Source of the DNA: Blasia pusilla
Lineage: Eukaryota; Marchantiophyta; Marchantiopsida; Blasiales
Assembly (NCBI GenBank): GCA_050084515.1
Contig: CM114273.1
Coordinates: 36,022,001 to 36,086,000, forward strand
Direction of reading: 5' to 3'
Length of the DNA stretch: 64,000 nucleotides
Shown: in pieces, positions 23,915 to 36,400 of the stretch
Position numbering within the stretch: the stretch's first letter is position 1
How the letters are laid out: the number at the start of each line of letters is the position of its first letter
Program-made: the position numbers and the translations under genes
Notes under the pieces: model-generated
Database searches by the model: none
Seen by the model: only the letters and a program-made list of their open reading frames with translations
Told to the model about the DNA's origin: nothing

Positions 23915-26900
23915 ATTGCCCCCATAGCTAGCAGTTGGGTCCCCCTAACTCTAGATAGCATGCATCACATCTACCTGACATGAGCTACTATTCTATACAC
24001 ATCTAGCACCGTCGGTGCCGTCATCCCCACAACATCTCCTAACACATATACATCGGTAAAACCATCTCATCTATCTCCAACTAGAGATATCGATGTCATC
24101 CGACAACACTGCAACACTATAGGTATTCGTCGTGTTAATCCCTACAAAGATCTAACACTCTCGTATCCTTCTCGAGACGTTGTCACGTAACATGTGACAT
24201 TATGGTATTTGAAGATATCAAGTCTCAAATTCAAGAGTGTGACCATCACCTGACTTTGTCTACTCCAAGACACAGAGACGGCTCCACGTCTGCCTCACGA
24301 GCTCGTTTCCACTCCTCTGCAACTCAACGCTCATACCCAACAACTGTAAAAAGATCTCCGTACCATGGAAAGAGATACCCACCCCCTAACATATTTTTCT
24401 GTAGGACTATCCGCTTCTAGGATGTCCTCTGCATGTATGTCCCCACAAATTTTAGGTCAATTTTTATGTATGAGTGGTCTATGCTTCAATTGGAGCAATA
24501 GAGAGCCTAATTTTTTTTGCGTAAAATCGGATTTCATGGAGTATTCATTAGCAACATTAATTACAAGTGAGAAGTTACAATGTAATTAATGTTGACCAAT
24601 AATTGTTAAATTGATCGATATTGAAATGTAGTGGATTGCTTGCCTTTCTTGTTTATTCCAAGCATGAACATTCAAGTCTCGTGAGTCACCTTCTAGTTTG
24701 GCCTCATCATGTGTAACAAGCTCCTATAGTTCTTGACCCATGAGAAATTATTTCATATGAAACTTCCAAACATTGTAATTCTCCTGATCACTTGTAATTA
24801 ATGTTGCTAAAGTTATATGGGATGCATTGGAAAAGTTATTCCAGACATCTACAAAGGCCAAAAAACTTCAATAGAAATAACAATTGAACGAAGTAAGTAA
24901 AGGATTGCAAAGCATCAATGGCTATATTTTGAGTATCAGATATGTTGTTAATACAATATCAGTTGAATAGTACTTGAATCACTGTGGAAGATGATGATCT
25001 AAATTTTTTCACTCTTTAAGGCCTTCTAAAAGATTACAAAATATTCCAAAATATTATAAATATACTTTCCCACTAATGCTTTCATACGCTATGACAACAC
25101 ATAAATCATAATGTAGTATTTTAGAAGGCAGATGTCTTGTTGTATTAAAGAGTGCTTTAACATATGGCTTGACATATGTTATGTTGTCCAAGGTATCATA
25201 TAGGACCAATTTAAGAATATTGGGAAAGTTGACCCCGTCAGATTTTTTGGTGCAAGTTCAAGTTTTTGAAGAGATTACCTAATCCTACATGTATTTCCTA
25301 TCTTCCAGATTTCATCAATGGCCAACAACGGTAAGTCATTGTCAAGCACTTTACTTCTTTGGTGATGATGACATAACTAATCCAATTTCTAGAATGTAGG
25401 GACCTGATAGCATACACAAGTCAAGCAACTATACTCTCGACTATACTAGCATATATGTGCCCACGTCAACAACAAAATTTTCAAAAGCTCACTCTGGAGT
25501 AGCATTCAACCAGTGTTAGAAAGCCTTCAATGACATCAAGTTCCAATGGTAAGGTAAGCATTGCTTCCATACTTGGAAACTCAACCTACCTTTCATTTCA
25601 GCATAAGTTGGTGTTATGTTGTTGACATGTGTTTGTTGATTCCATACAAAGCCCAAAACTTAGTGGTGAGTTTGCAAAGCTCCTCTTGCAAGACATTCCA
25701 AAAGACATTGAGACCCAACAGGTTGTGTTCACACAACCTTCTTTGTTACAAATGAGGTATGATGACAATATGGGCATTCTTCCATGCACATGTCAATAGG
25801 GCATTACTACAAAGGGGGGAATTTTCAAAATGATTCATGACAAAAAACCCTGGGATGCAATGTTCAGAGATGAACATAATGCACCACCAACAACTGATAA
25901 GCATACATCAACTTCCATCCCTCATTTGGTAGCATATTAAACAAACTCTGTTGGTTGAACATAGTCCATCTTGTTGATCCAGGCGTTCAAAAGGAGGCTT
26001 TGATGCTGAAAGGAGTTCAGTTCAATGACCAGAAGCTGACAAAGGCACAAGCAACTAAGGAGCTTTCTTCAGTGATGGGAAGTATTAGACTTCCACAACT
26101 TACTAAACTCATACATATTTTTGTAGTACCCATGGAGGTTGTAATAGACTTAACCTAGGCAATGATCTTGACTAAAAAAAATGCATGAGGAAAAAAAACG
26201 TGTTTTTTTTGAATGTATAGCCAGACATCCAACCTCATAGTATCATTAATCTAGATGACTTAGAGGATCTTCCTTCAGACACTATACCCATTTGTACTCC
26301 TTATCCACCATGAAGCAATGATTCCACTAATAATTAGATATCTAAATCTACAATGTCGATTTCCACATCAAATTTTCTCTGACCAACAAGCGGTAGAGAG
26401 AGTTTTAATTTAAGACTAGAAGCTTTTCCATGGCAAATTATGCTCCTACTATCTTCAAACTTGGTTACGCTCATTTAGACTCTATCATTTGATTAGTTTC
26501 ACAATTATCAGATCCGTCAATACAGCAAGCATTTCCAGTCGAACAATTTTCTGCGGGGAATTTTATGATGATATCCATTTCTGTCCACTGCATTTCATTT
26601 CTGATTATTAGTCTAAGAGGTGCATGATCACACAGGTTGTTCTTGTATATGCACTGTAGAGTCCTTATCACAACATGGTAGTTTTCATCACTAAGTAGTC
26701 ACACAAGGAGATTAAATCTTGTCCGTTGAGGGCTAAATCCAAGCCCTAATCCTCCCTATATTAAGATCAGTCGTAGAGATTTTATCCCATTTCTTGATCA
26801 AGTCACTTCAGCAATTGGCTGCGCTACTTCAATTCCATAACTTCTTATTTCCAAAGTAGAGTCACCTTCTTGTTTGACAATGGATGGTTCTTCAAGCAAG

Positions 26901-27586
26901 GTACGTATCCTTTTCATTTCTAGTTTAGCATTCTAAACAATAGTGATTCCATTGTTCTGCTTTGCATTCTGTACTCAATTTCCACATAATATCTTCATGT
27001 TTTTCTCTCGTTGTTCTTCTTCATATCACGTTGGCTGCATCTATAGGAAATGCATGTAAGCAAGATGTAGCAACAATGTACAGATTCCACTCAGGTGAAC
27101 ACGGGCAGAGACAATCCACAAATCCAGCTTACAGAAGGCATTTATGACTTGTCAGCTCAAACTTCCACTGCAAGGAAATATTGGAGACCGGATCTAGAGC
27201 TCACGCACAAGATTTTAGTAATGGTTGTTGGTAAACTAAATAGAATTACATGCCAGTTAGAACAGTTGCAGAAATCTGCCTGAGCACTTGTAGCAATTCT
27301 TGACACAACCCTTCCGCTTAGCTCGGAGACTCTTGCAGCCTTGTAAAATTTGAAGTCAGAGTTAGCCTTAGACGACGACTAAAAGATATGTTTCAATTCA
27401 TTCATATTACGTGTTTTAGATTGCAATCCGTATGTGGTCCATGCTTGGTAGCTACATCAATTTTCTTAAAATGGAGAGTTCCAAAACACTCTTGCGTTCA
27501 ATTTTGTCAGTCAAAATATGAAAGGTGTTAGCTTCTAATTTGGAAGACAATATTTCCATCAATTATGCAACACTATCCTATGTTTT
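23915..27586. other. Unassigned, probably old transposon interior
   Basis: The first ~200 bp beyond the LTR-B polypurine tract resembles the corresponding internal ends at 58352-58440 and 59800-59860, so this side belongs to an LTR element. The rest is AT-rich, with short frames on both strands. I read no retroviral, transposase or cellular domain in it. The frames 24202-24420, 25955-26158 and 27095-27283 have no recognisable similarity and are not called. Confidence 0.4.
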
Positions 27587-28805
27587 TCATTTTTTTTTTC
27601 GTTGATCAATTTTGCTAACAAGCTTGTCAACCTCCTTTTTCTCACACAAATGCTTTGAATGTGTTACTTTATGTTGCACCTCTTTACTTGAATGTGTTAC
27701 TCTTCCAAGTGCAATATGGATTGACTTCCTATCTCCTACTTTGGACAATGTTATGTATAATTGGCTATGAGAAAAAACAGGTGTAGGCAAGTAAATTCCA
27801 ACTTTATGTAAAGTTTGACCTTGTGACTTATTAATGATCATGGCAAAAGCAAGACGAATAGGGAATTTAAGTCTACGTTGATCAAAAGGTAAACCGGAGT
27901 CAGACGCAATCAATGGGATACGCGGAAGGAAAACGAGATCTCTAATGTTCTTTCTTGTAATAATTTCAGCATCTATGAAATGTTGCCTTGAATGACTAAT
28001 TTCGTACCATTTTCTTGTCCCTTTGAGCCATTCATGTTTCATAGAAGCATGATTGGTGCAAATATTTTCAAAGATAAAGAGTGTGGTGGTAGTCCGGAAG
28101 GTATACGTGTATTCCAGAATTCCGTCGGATGTATATGACTCATCCCCTCATTCAGAATAGAGTCAACGCTTAGGTATGTACACTCATGTACATAACAAAC
28201 AAACATACATACATATATTAGATATTGTAATGAAGATAGTCATTAATAAGAATCACAAAACATGTTTACCGGAATGGTATTATATCCTTACGTGTCCGTG
28301 GAATCGATATATGACTTCTGCATTTATCTCATCGACATCTCTATTTCTTGGTTCCCAAATAGTCGTATCTTTCAAAAATTTGATATCATTAAATAATTAA
28401 GGATCGTTTTTATATATAGTATCAATAAGATTGCTTATCTTGTTACTCTAGCAGACCACATCATATGGCAATTGAATAAAATCATCTCCCAAGTCACTTC
28501 GCAAAGATACATCACCCTCTCCCACCTCCAATAACTAATCAGCAAAAACTTATTGGTGAACACTTTCATGATCTTCCAACTTTTGAACTCTCATATTTGT
28601 ACTTAACATCATCATATTTACATGAGATCATAAAATTTATCTCTTTAAAGTGGTTTGGACAATTTTTGGGTGATCTCCACCATGAACAACGGATAGGATT
28701 TGGCAAAAATCGCAACCAAATATTATGAGCTTGCCGCCAAATGGTACATAACTCAAGTCATTTCTAACTCTCCAGCTCACGAAATCACTCTAGAGTTACT
28801 CAAAG
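27587..28805 (-). pseudogene. Helitron helicase (PIF1-like) C-terminal remnant
   Basis: The minus-strand frame 28042-27587 reads IPLIASDSGLPFDQRRLKFP, then AFAMIINKSQGQTL, then YLPTPVFSHSQLYITLSKV. These are the conserved last motifs of the Helitron Rep/helicase protein. Farther upstream on the same strand (28800-28630) degenerate frames read FVSWRVRNDLSYVPFGGK, then FGCDFCQILSVVHGGD, matching the Walker B region. 28560-28320 gives LRSDLGDDFIQLPYD and similar shreds with stops and frameshifts. No Rep (HUH) domain or upstream helicase part is present; the fragment stops abruptly at the chromovirus LTR near 28810. It is non-functional. Confidence 0.85.
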
Positions 28806-28810
28806 GTAGA

Positions 28811-29097
28811 ATGTCCATCGAGGCCTCTCCTCTTCGTTTATATACTTAGAAATAGATACAATGAAGACAAATTAGCTCTATCTATCCTTAGGCCACGTAT
28901 CCTACTCTCATAGCATGAGAGGATCTCCTTTAGAGTCTAATGTCCCAACCTCATCCTTATCTTCTTTTTCACCAACCTATGGCCCCACTCTCATCTTTAT
29001 CTCATGTATCTTGTCTTTTCTCTTTTTGGTTGATTATTTCCCACTTATGCGCTTCATGTCATAGATTCTAACTGAACTATGATTAACAAAAGATGGT
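28811..29097 (-). mobile_element. Probable 3' LTR of chromovirus (minus strand)
   Basis: After the chromodomain frame ends, the minus strand has a polypurine tract ('aaatggggggaggt') and then 'tgtaaccatc', a plausible LTR start. The block contains a TATA-like 'agtatataaacg' near 28840, as expected for an LTR promoter. The other LTR is not in the window, so the right-hand limit is uncertain. Confidence 0.5.
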
Positions 29098-30436
29098 TAC
29101 AAACCTCCCCCCATTTAAGACACAACGTGCTTGTTGTGAGAACTTTCAAACTCTTGCACTATTAATGGTGCGTTGGCCAAGTTGGCTGAGGGTTCCCATG
29201 TGGCCTCAAATAGTGGATATCCTTTCCATTGGACCAAATATTCAACTTGTTGGTGATGAGCTCCTCAAGTGCGTTTCTTCAAGATACGTTCCACTTAAAA
29301 TTCTTCATGATCTTCGACTATTTGAGGTAGTGGTGGAGTGACAATATTATCGTTAAATCTCTTAGGGCATGGAATAAAAAGTCAAAGAAGAGAGACATGA
29401 AACACATGATGGATTTTCATATGCATCGACAGGTCTAGCTTATACGCCACGGCGCCCACTTTTTATAGGATAATGAAAGGCCCAATATAGCGAGGATTAA
29501 GCTTACAAACTTTTACTAATGATAAATTGGTTGTTGCTAACCAAACTTTGTCACCTTCAAAAAACTCGACGATGAGCATTTGCATGTTATTTTTGTCGAT
29601 TTTGGGCAATAGCCAACTTCTCCTAAACAAGTTGAACCCCTTTCTGAATCTGATCCACAAACTCATTAACTTCACCTATCTTTGTACTTTCCCTTAGACT
29701 TTTTCCTATTTGAGTGAGACTAGAAGGAATTGAGGGATTCTCGCCATGCATTAAAAAGAACGATGTGGCCTTAGTGGAAGAGTTCAAGGAGTTATTGTAT
29801 GAGAACTCTATTAAGGGTAACAATGAGTCTCATCCTTGTTGATCCTCCAATGTTAAGGCGCGTAGCATACCCTCAATGGTACGATTGGCCCTTTCAGTTT
29901 CTCCATCAGTTTGAGGGTGATAAGCCGTAGATCCGAATAAAGCCTTCCAAAATAAACTCGTGAAATGGTTTTCCCTATTAGTGATAAGCGCTTTAGGAAG
30001 ATCATGATGGACAAAGAGTGTCTCGATGTAGATCCTAGCCAACTTTGGTGTAGTCACAATCTTCTTGGTCAGACGAAGGTGTATCATCTTCCTTAGTCTA
30101 TCCACAAATATCACAATAGAGTCATATCCCGTGATCGTATATGGTAGCTCACAAACAAGATCCATAGTGACTTGTTCCCAACGTTTTTGAGATATTGGGA
30201 TAGGCTGCAATAATCCTGCTTGTTTTAGTGTTACTAGCCTTTATTTTTTGACAAATCCTACAACTCCTTCCATATATGTCAACATCTTCTCTCATTTTGG
30301 GCCAATAGTATGTCCGTTGTAATCCCTCTAAGATTTTTTCAGCTCCCATATGACCCGTAATGACTTCAATGCGTAATTGTGGATCTTGTGAGATCCATAC
30401 ACTAAGTAATTTTAATTTTCCATAAAAGTTAAACAA
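29098..30436 (-). pseudogene. Ty3/gypsy chromovirus polyprotein remnant: integrase and chromodomain
   Basis: Reading leftward: a zinc-binding integrase N-terminus (GHMGAEKILEGL, YYWPKMREDV, CRICQKIK) at 30436-30149; the integrase core at 30210-29830 (MDLVCELP, then TAYHPQTDGETERANR); a continuation at 29823-29463 (PLIEFSYNNS, then GDKVWLAT, then LNPRYIGPF); and a chromodomain near 29300-29120 (EYLVQWKGYP, then ATWEP). The chromodomain identifies a chromovirus. The pieces lie in different frames with internal stops, and the second catalytic Asp region reads TNREN instead of the usual SDRD. Protease, RT and RNase H are missing. It is a dead, 5'-truncated copy. Confidence 0.9.
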
Positions 30437-31285
30437 AATTTTGGATATTTATTATATTTGTTAATCGGACAATAAAAAATGTTTCACATGCTACGGACAG
30501 CTAAATAAAATTTGAATTTATATGCCCCAATATTAATATTTTCATGGACTATTAAACCTTTTTTTATTTCTTTCCAGTTCGCGACACCTCACTAATCGTA
30601 TCAATTCACATGTAAAATCTTCGGAAAGGAAAATGAATTTGGATGGAAAAGGAAAATTCAGCCTCGAAGGCCCCGCCAAAGATAGCGGCTAAGAACCAAC
30701 GATATCAATAGAGAGGGTGGCTAATGAGATGGGAACTGACTGAACTGACGGGTAGTCTAGGGAACTGCAGTATTGGTAGTGTAGGGTCCAGCGATGGTTA
30801 TGCCACAGTTACATGCGTAGAGAGCCGCTAGATAGGCGCACCAACACCGCTATTCGGTCTGTGGCGAAACTCAACAAGGGTTTCGCCGTGCGAAGGGAGC
30901 TTCTTACATTCTTTGCGGGGAGCTGTGGGGTGTCGACTCTCTCATTCCCGATTACGCTCGAGGCTGCGAAACTTGGGCAGCGGAGCGTTGCGGCGTGGAT
31001 CCTGCGTCGATCAATCAATTAGTTTTCGCACCACTGCGAGCGCGCGCGTTTCTATCTGTCATTCCCAGTGATGGTACAGATCTTGTGGCTGGATTTGTGT
31101 GGAGTCATTTTCATTGTGGCTGTGATTTTTAGGGTTCGTTCTCTGGTGTCTGAAATTTTGAGGACTCGGATTGGTTGGTGCGATGCGTGGTGTAGATTTT
31201 GTAGCTTTCCTTCGGATTGATTAGAATCCGAGTGGATCATTGACGTCCTTATTTTTTTCTTGTGCATTTCCTGCAGTCGGAAGAG
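30437..31285 (+). promoter_or_regulatory. Upstream region and probable 5' leader of RPN1
   Basis: 30437-30600 is AT-rich transposon-like sequence (its 'gtttcacatgctacgg' block recurs near 13880). From about 30640 the sequence becomes GC-richer. It includes a 69-codon open frame (30813-31022) that could act as an upstream ORF. A splice acceptor (cag at 31274-31276) precedes the RPN1 start by 9 bases, so at least one upstream exon, probably leader, should exist here; I could not place its donor. Confidence 0.4.
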
Positions 31286-33373
31286 ATGCAGTCAGAGGAG
31301 GATCTAGCTTTGAAAGAGCAGCTGGAGCTTTATGTCGAGAGGGCTCAGGATAGTGATATAGGCGTGCAGAAACTGGCACTCGAAAGCATGAGGTTTGGTC
31401 CGAAGGCTCCCTTTTTCGTTTGAAGACGGTGCCAGTTGGAGTTTTCTTAGCTGATGCTGCGAATTTGGCGTTTTTACGGAAGCTCCCTGTTAAGAGTCCT
31501 TGCACGTGACGTTTACAAGAACTCATTGAGCTCCTCTTTTGGAGCATGTCGATGATGCCTGTCCTAACGTCGACACTAACCTCCGAACCTCGCCTTGCTT
31601 GTACTTGTTGATACTGTTCAATCCGGCAGACAAGAAATTCGAACTGCTACTAGTTCGATGACGTCCGTACCTAAACCCCTGAAGTTTTTAAGACCTCATT
31701 ATAGGACATTGAAGAGTCACTACGAGATAATGGGCAATACTGAACTTAAGGTATGTTGGTCAATTGTGTCTGGCGGTGCTGAAATTTCATTACAGCGCAG
31801 CTTCTCTTCTGATAAGGGGAGATTCAGGCATGGAACTAACACGCCTACCCCGGTTCTCTTTCAGATGCTCCTTGCAGACATTATATCAGTTTTGGCGTTG
31901 ACAATGTCGGAGGAGAATGAAAGAGTATGTTGTGAACCTTCAATACCAGTCAGATAGTTCTGTGAACGACGTGCTCAAGACGCCTTGTTATGTCACTTCT
32001 AAGTTGTAGGCTGCGGAGAGAGTTGAAAGGTTCACTTCGTCTAGTATGATCGCAAACGGGCCTTATGGGTTTCGCTTGTACTGGAGCAGGAGAGTTTGCA
32101 ATACAGGTTGTTGGGATCAGTAGGCGACATTGGCTCCTGGGGTCACGAATATGTGCGGTAAGACCTAACTTGAACGTTTGGATCGTCATGAATCGGGGTG
32201 ACTGCATCCCAAAAGTATACTCCATTGTGTTAGGTCTTCTGGATTTCGGGAATTAGCAACTTTTGGAAATCGAGCAAGTAAACTTGAATATTGTCACCTG
32301 ATTAAGGCGATAATTCAGTACAAGGAACGGGGCTCTTTTCAATCCAGAGAGGTTACGTTTTAAAAGTTTCTATGCATGTATGTTTGCTCACTATTCCTCG
32401 TTGATGTGAACAGTAATCTAGCTGGGGAAATAGGCCTCGAGTTTCAAAAGCGTCAGGTGGATCCCCGTGGATTGTCTACCTGTCAATTACCCACAATTTG
32501 AATCAAGTCTGCTGAATGGATTTGCAAATGAGAGGAAATGGGTTCCAGCTTTTGTCTCTTCAGTTTGGTGGCTGTTGTCATCTCTTCTCGTTGGTCTATT
32601 TTGCATGAAGTGGTTGGAGGTTTCTTTGAGAAGCAGTTAGGTAGTAGTAGTATTGTGTGATCTCACTTGAAGAGAAACAACTGATGACACCGAATCATGA
32701 ATATATCCTTGTCTATGTATTCTAACATGGAAACTTTTTTACAGGAAGAACAAAAATCAGTTGATGATCTCATGGACCTTGTCAAACAAATTGTGCCCTT
32801 TCATGTCAAGGTCAGTAACCCTGGTATGCTTATCAAAGAAATTGTTGATTCCAACACCCTTTTAGCTTCATAAATCAGCATGTACCTAAGCCAGCAGTCA
32901 TGACTATTACAGCGTATCTAATTCTCTTCCTGTGTTTCTTTTTTAAATGCAGCACAATGCTGAACCTGAAGCTGTTGATCTCCTCATGGAGGTAAGGGTT
33001 GACATGTAGCTCCAGTGGTTTCACAAAGTTTTTTCAGCTGTACAAGTTTCTGTGCATCTATTTGTTCGCAAATTTGATACACCAGGTGGATATCTGCTAA
33101 GAAAACGGAACTGTGAAACTTTAGGTTGAAAGCCTCGAGCTGTTGATTGGCCACATTGACAAGCGGAACTACAAGCGCACTTGCTCATACTTGACAAGTT
33201 TTTCAAGGTTGGTCTATAATCAATGGCTAAGAATTTGAATAAGAAGAATTTTATGCATAAGATTGGATCATTTGTTGAAGCCTCATCTTCACCCATCCCA
33301 GTCTCAAGCACCGTCCAACCAGGGCTTGGGGTCTGGTTGCAAGGCTACAACAGGCACTACTTAATGAGTACAG

Positions 33374-33408
<35 letters not shown>

Positions 33409-36400
33409 TTCTCCCTCCTCTCATATGGTACCCTCTTCACTTGCTCCTCTCTCTACACCCATCCCAGTCTCAAGCACCGTCCAACCAGGGTGCGGGGTCT
33501 ATGGTTGCAAGGCTATGACAGGCACTACTTAATGAGTACAGTCTCTCTAACACATTCAGTAGCCTTGATTCATTTCCCAAAGCCGCTGCACTGGTAAGTA
33601 ATGTCTGTTGGGGATCCCAATCAGGTAAAGTAGATGGCGCGGTGAAGAGTTTCTTGGTTGACACTTGGAAGCTCCGCACGAACACATTGTTTGGTCAGCA
33701 CTCACACTATATGAGAGTGTCTCCCTCCTCTCATATGGTACCTTCTTCACTTCTTCCTCTCTACACCCATCCCAGTCTTTTGCACCGTCCAATCAGGGTG
33801 TGAGGTCTATGGTGGCAAGCTTACGACAGGCAATACTTAATGGGTACAGTCCGTGTTACTGAAGGATTCATAAGTTCGGAAATTCTGGCAGGGTTGTAGT
33901 CAAGGTGTTCTTTCAGTAGCCTGAATTATAGTAAAGTTGGTCCTGAAACTGGATGGGGTTCTAGGGTTTAGTCTGTCTGAATAGATACAACTCCTCCCAA
34001 TTTTGGCTGAATTCAAGTGTGGAGGTTTGGGAGTTTGGTTTTGAAAAAGAGATTCAAAGGTAAGCTGCATAATCTGCCTGGTGTTGTAAATAAGTAATGG
34101 TGTCCTTGGCACCTGTGCAGCTACATGCCGGAGCCAGAGGATAAATTGGTGCTTGGTGTAGCCTACCAGATCTACCGCAAGTTTGAAAAGTACCCTGATG
34201 CAATGAGGGTTGCACTTCGAATGGATAAACCAGAGGTGAAGAATCTACAAGAACCATTTATTGACAATTGGCCCTAAGCTATAGGCTCCACAGTATTTCT
34301 TTTAGTTGTCCTGGATATGGATCAAGGCCAGGTAGGACTTGTATGAAGTTTGGTCTGAGTGATGTGTGATATTGATGTCAGAAACATGTTGGTTTGTTCA
34401 GTATGTGACAGCCACCTTCAAAGACTGCCATGACTTCCTCGAAAAGCAACAATTGTGTTACATCTTGGCAAGACAGGTTGGCTTTTTTGGTCTGGAAATT
34501 GAGCATATCTCAAAAGGCTTATTGCATCCAATGTACTTGTCGTGAATATTTGTAAATATCTTCAAGCCCGGTATCATAGGAGTATCACATGTGTTTCAAC
34601 CTCTTCTGTCGTAGGCCTTTTCAAGTTTTGCTTTGCATCTTTTCACAGCTTCTTTGCAGTTCCTTACTGTCCTGGTAACTTTTCGTTTACAGGGAGTATC
34701 ACTTGATTTGGAGGATGTTACACTGGCCAAAGAGGAGCAGAAAGAGATTCTTCAGGAGATTATTAGCAATAGCAAACTCAGTGAAGGTTACCTTACACTT
34801 GCACGTGATCTGGATGTCATGGAACCAAAGACACCAGAGGACATCTACAAGGTAGCAATAAAAGATAGACCCACTGGAACCCAACATTTTGTGGAAATTA
34901 TTGTCAATCAAGTTTATAGATGCTCTGGTGATTGCTATATCAGGGCAATATTTAAATGATTTCTATTGCTGGAACAATTATTGTGTAAGCAACATGACAG
35001 GATATTGATGGTATTACTTCTTGGCTGGACAATTACTTTTTTGAACTCCAAGCTGGCTAATTCTCGTGAGTGCAACTTTTCAATTCAGGCTCACTTGGTG
35101 GATGGGCGAGCAAGTGCTGGTGCAAGCATGGATTCTGCAAGGCAAAACTTGGCTGCCACATTTGTGAATGCGTTCGTCAATGCTGGATTTGGCCAGGTTA
35201 GGTGCTTAAAATCTAGCTGCAGAAAATTGAAATTCATCAAGCTTGGTCACATTTTGGTTCAATATGGAACCACCTTAGAAATTTAATTATGTGAGGTTTG
35301 GCAGATAGTTCCTGTAGCTTTAAGTTTGGTGTGAAGTTTTCTGAAATGTCCTCTTTCTCAGTATGGTCCAAATGGTAGAATTTATCGAAGTTTGGTCATA
35401 TCTTGGTTTGGTTTGGAACCGTCTGAGAATTGGAAAGTTGGAGGTTTGATAGAAAATTCTTATGGCTTCAAGGTCACTGTGAAATAATTAAGAGTACTTT
35501 CCTTATGTTCTTATCCAAAGTTTTGATTCACTTCAGTTTTGAAAATCGTGTGCTTTCTGAAATATGAACTTTCTCCGCAAATAAATTTCACACTTAGATA
35601 ATGGACCCCTTGGTTTTGATATTTGGGAAAGTACTTCATGGTTTTTGGTCTCCATGAGTTGTGAATATGGGGGATGCTGACCTGGATTTTATTTGACTTT
35701 TATTTTAGGACAAATTGATGACTCTCCAAGCTGTTGAATCAGCAACTGGAAGCAGTTCTGGTAACTGGCTATTCAAGAATAAGGACCATGGCAAAGCCAG
35801 TGCAGCAGCAAGTCTGGTGATTTTTCATTGCTGGCTCAGCAAGCATCCATAGTTTCCCACTTGACTCCACTCATAATAGATATGAGTACCTTGGTCTCAA
35901 GACAAGCATCAAATAGAGTTAATATCATGGAGAGATATGAGCGTAATGGTTGCACTGTGAGAGGTCTGAATGATGGTAATTTAATTTTCAAGATTCATGG
36001 TTTTGGTGTAGAAATCTCACAGTATCTGGCTTGGTCATGCAGGGTCTTATTGTCTTGTGGGATGTTGATGGTGGGCTACCGCAAGTTGACAAGTATCTGT
36101 ACAGCAATGATAATCACGTCATTGCTGGTGCTCTGTTGGCTGTTGGTGTAGTCAATTGTGGGGTTCGAAATGAGTGTGATCCAGTATGGCATCTTTCACC
36201 TTACTTTAGTTGACACTTTCCATGTTCTCAATATTGAAATGCAGTGGGTTTCCCAGCTGGTAAACTGAAAGGCTCTAGAAAAGAAAGTGGTCTCACTCTG
36301 CGCAAATTGCACTTCCTGAAAGAATTGTCTTCCAATGATGGACTAATTGGAGAGGTTATATGCAGGCTTACGCACTCCTCTTTGATTATGTAAACAAGGA

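Noticed and set aside
30640-30715. Upstream coding exon for RPN1 starting 'atggaaaaggaaaattc'
   Set aside because: The frame ends in a stop before any GT donor.
32000-32060. Apparent frameshift in RPN1 ('gagagttgaaagg')
   Set aside because: A properly spliced exon at 32090-32157 encodes the expected [10 protein letters not shown], so the upstream look-alike is intronic.
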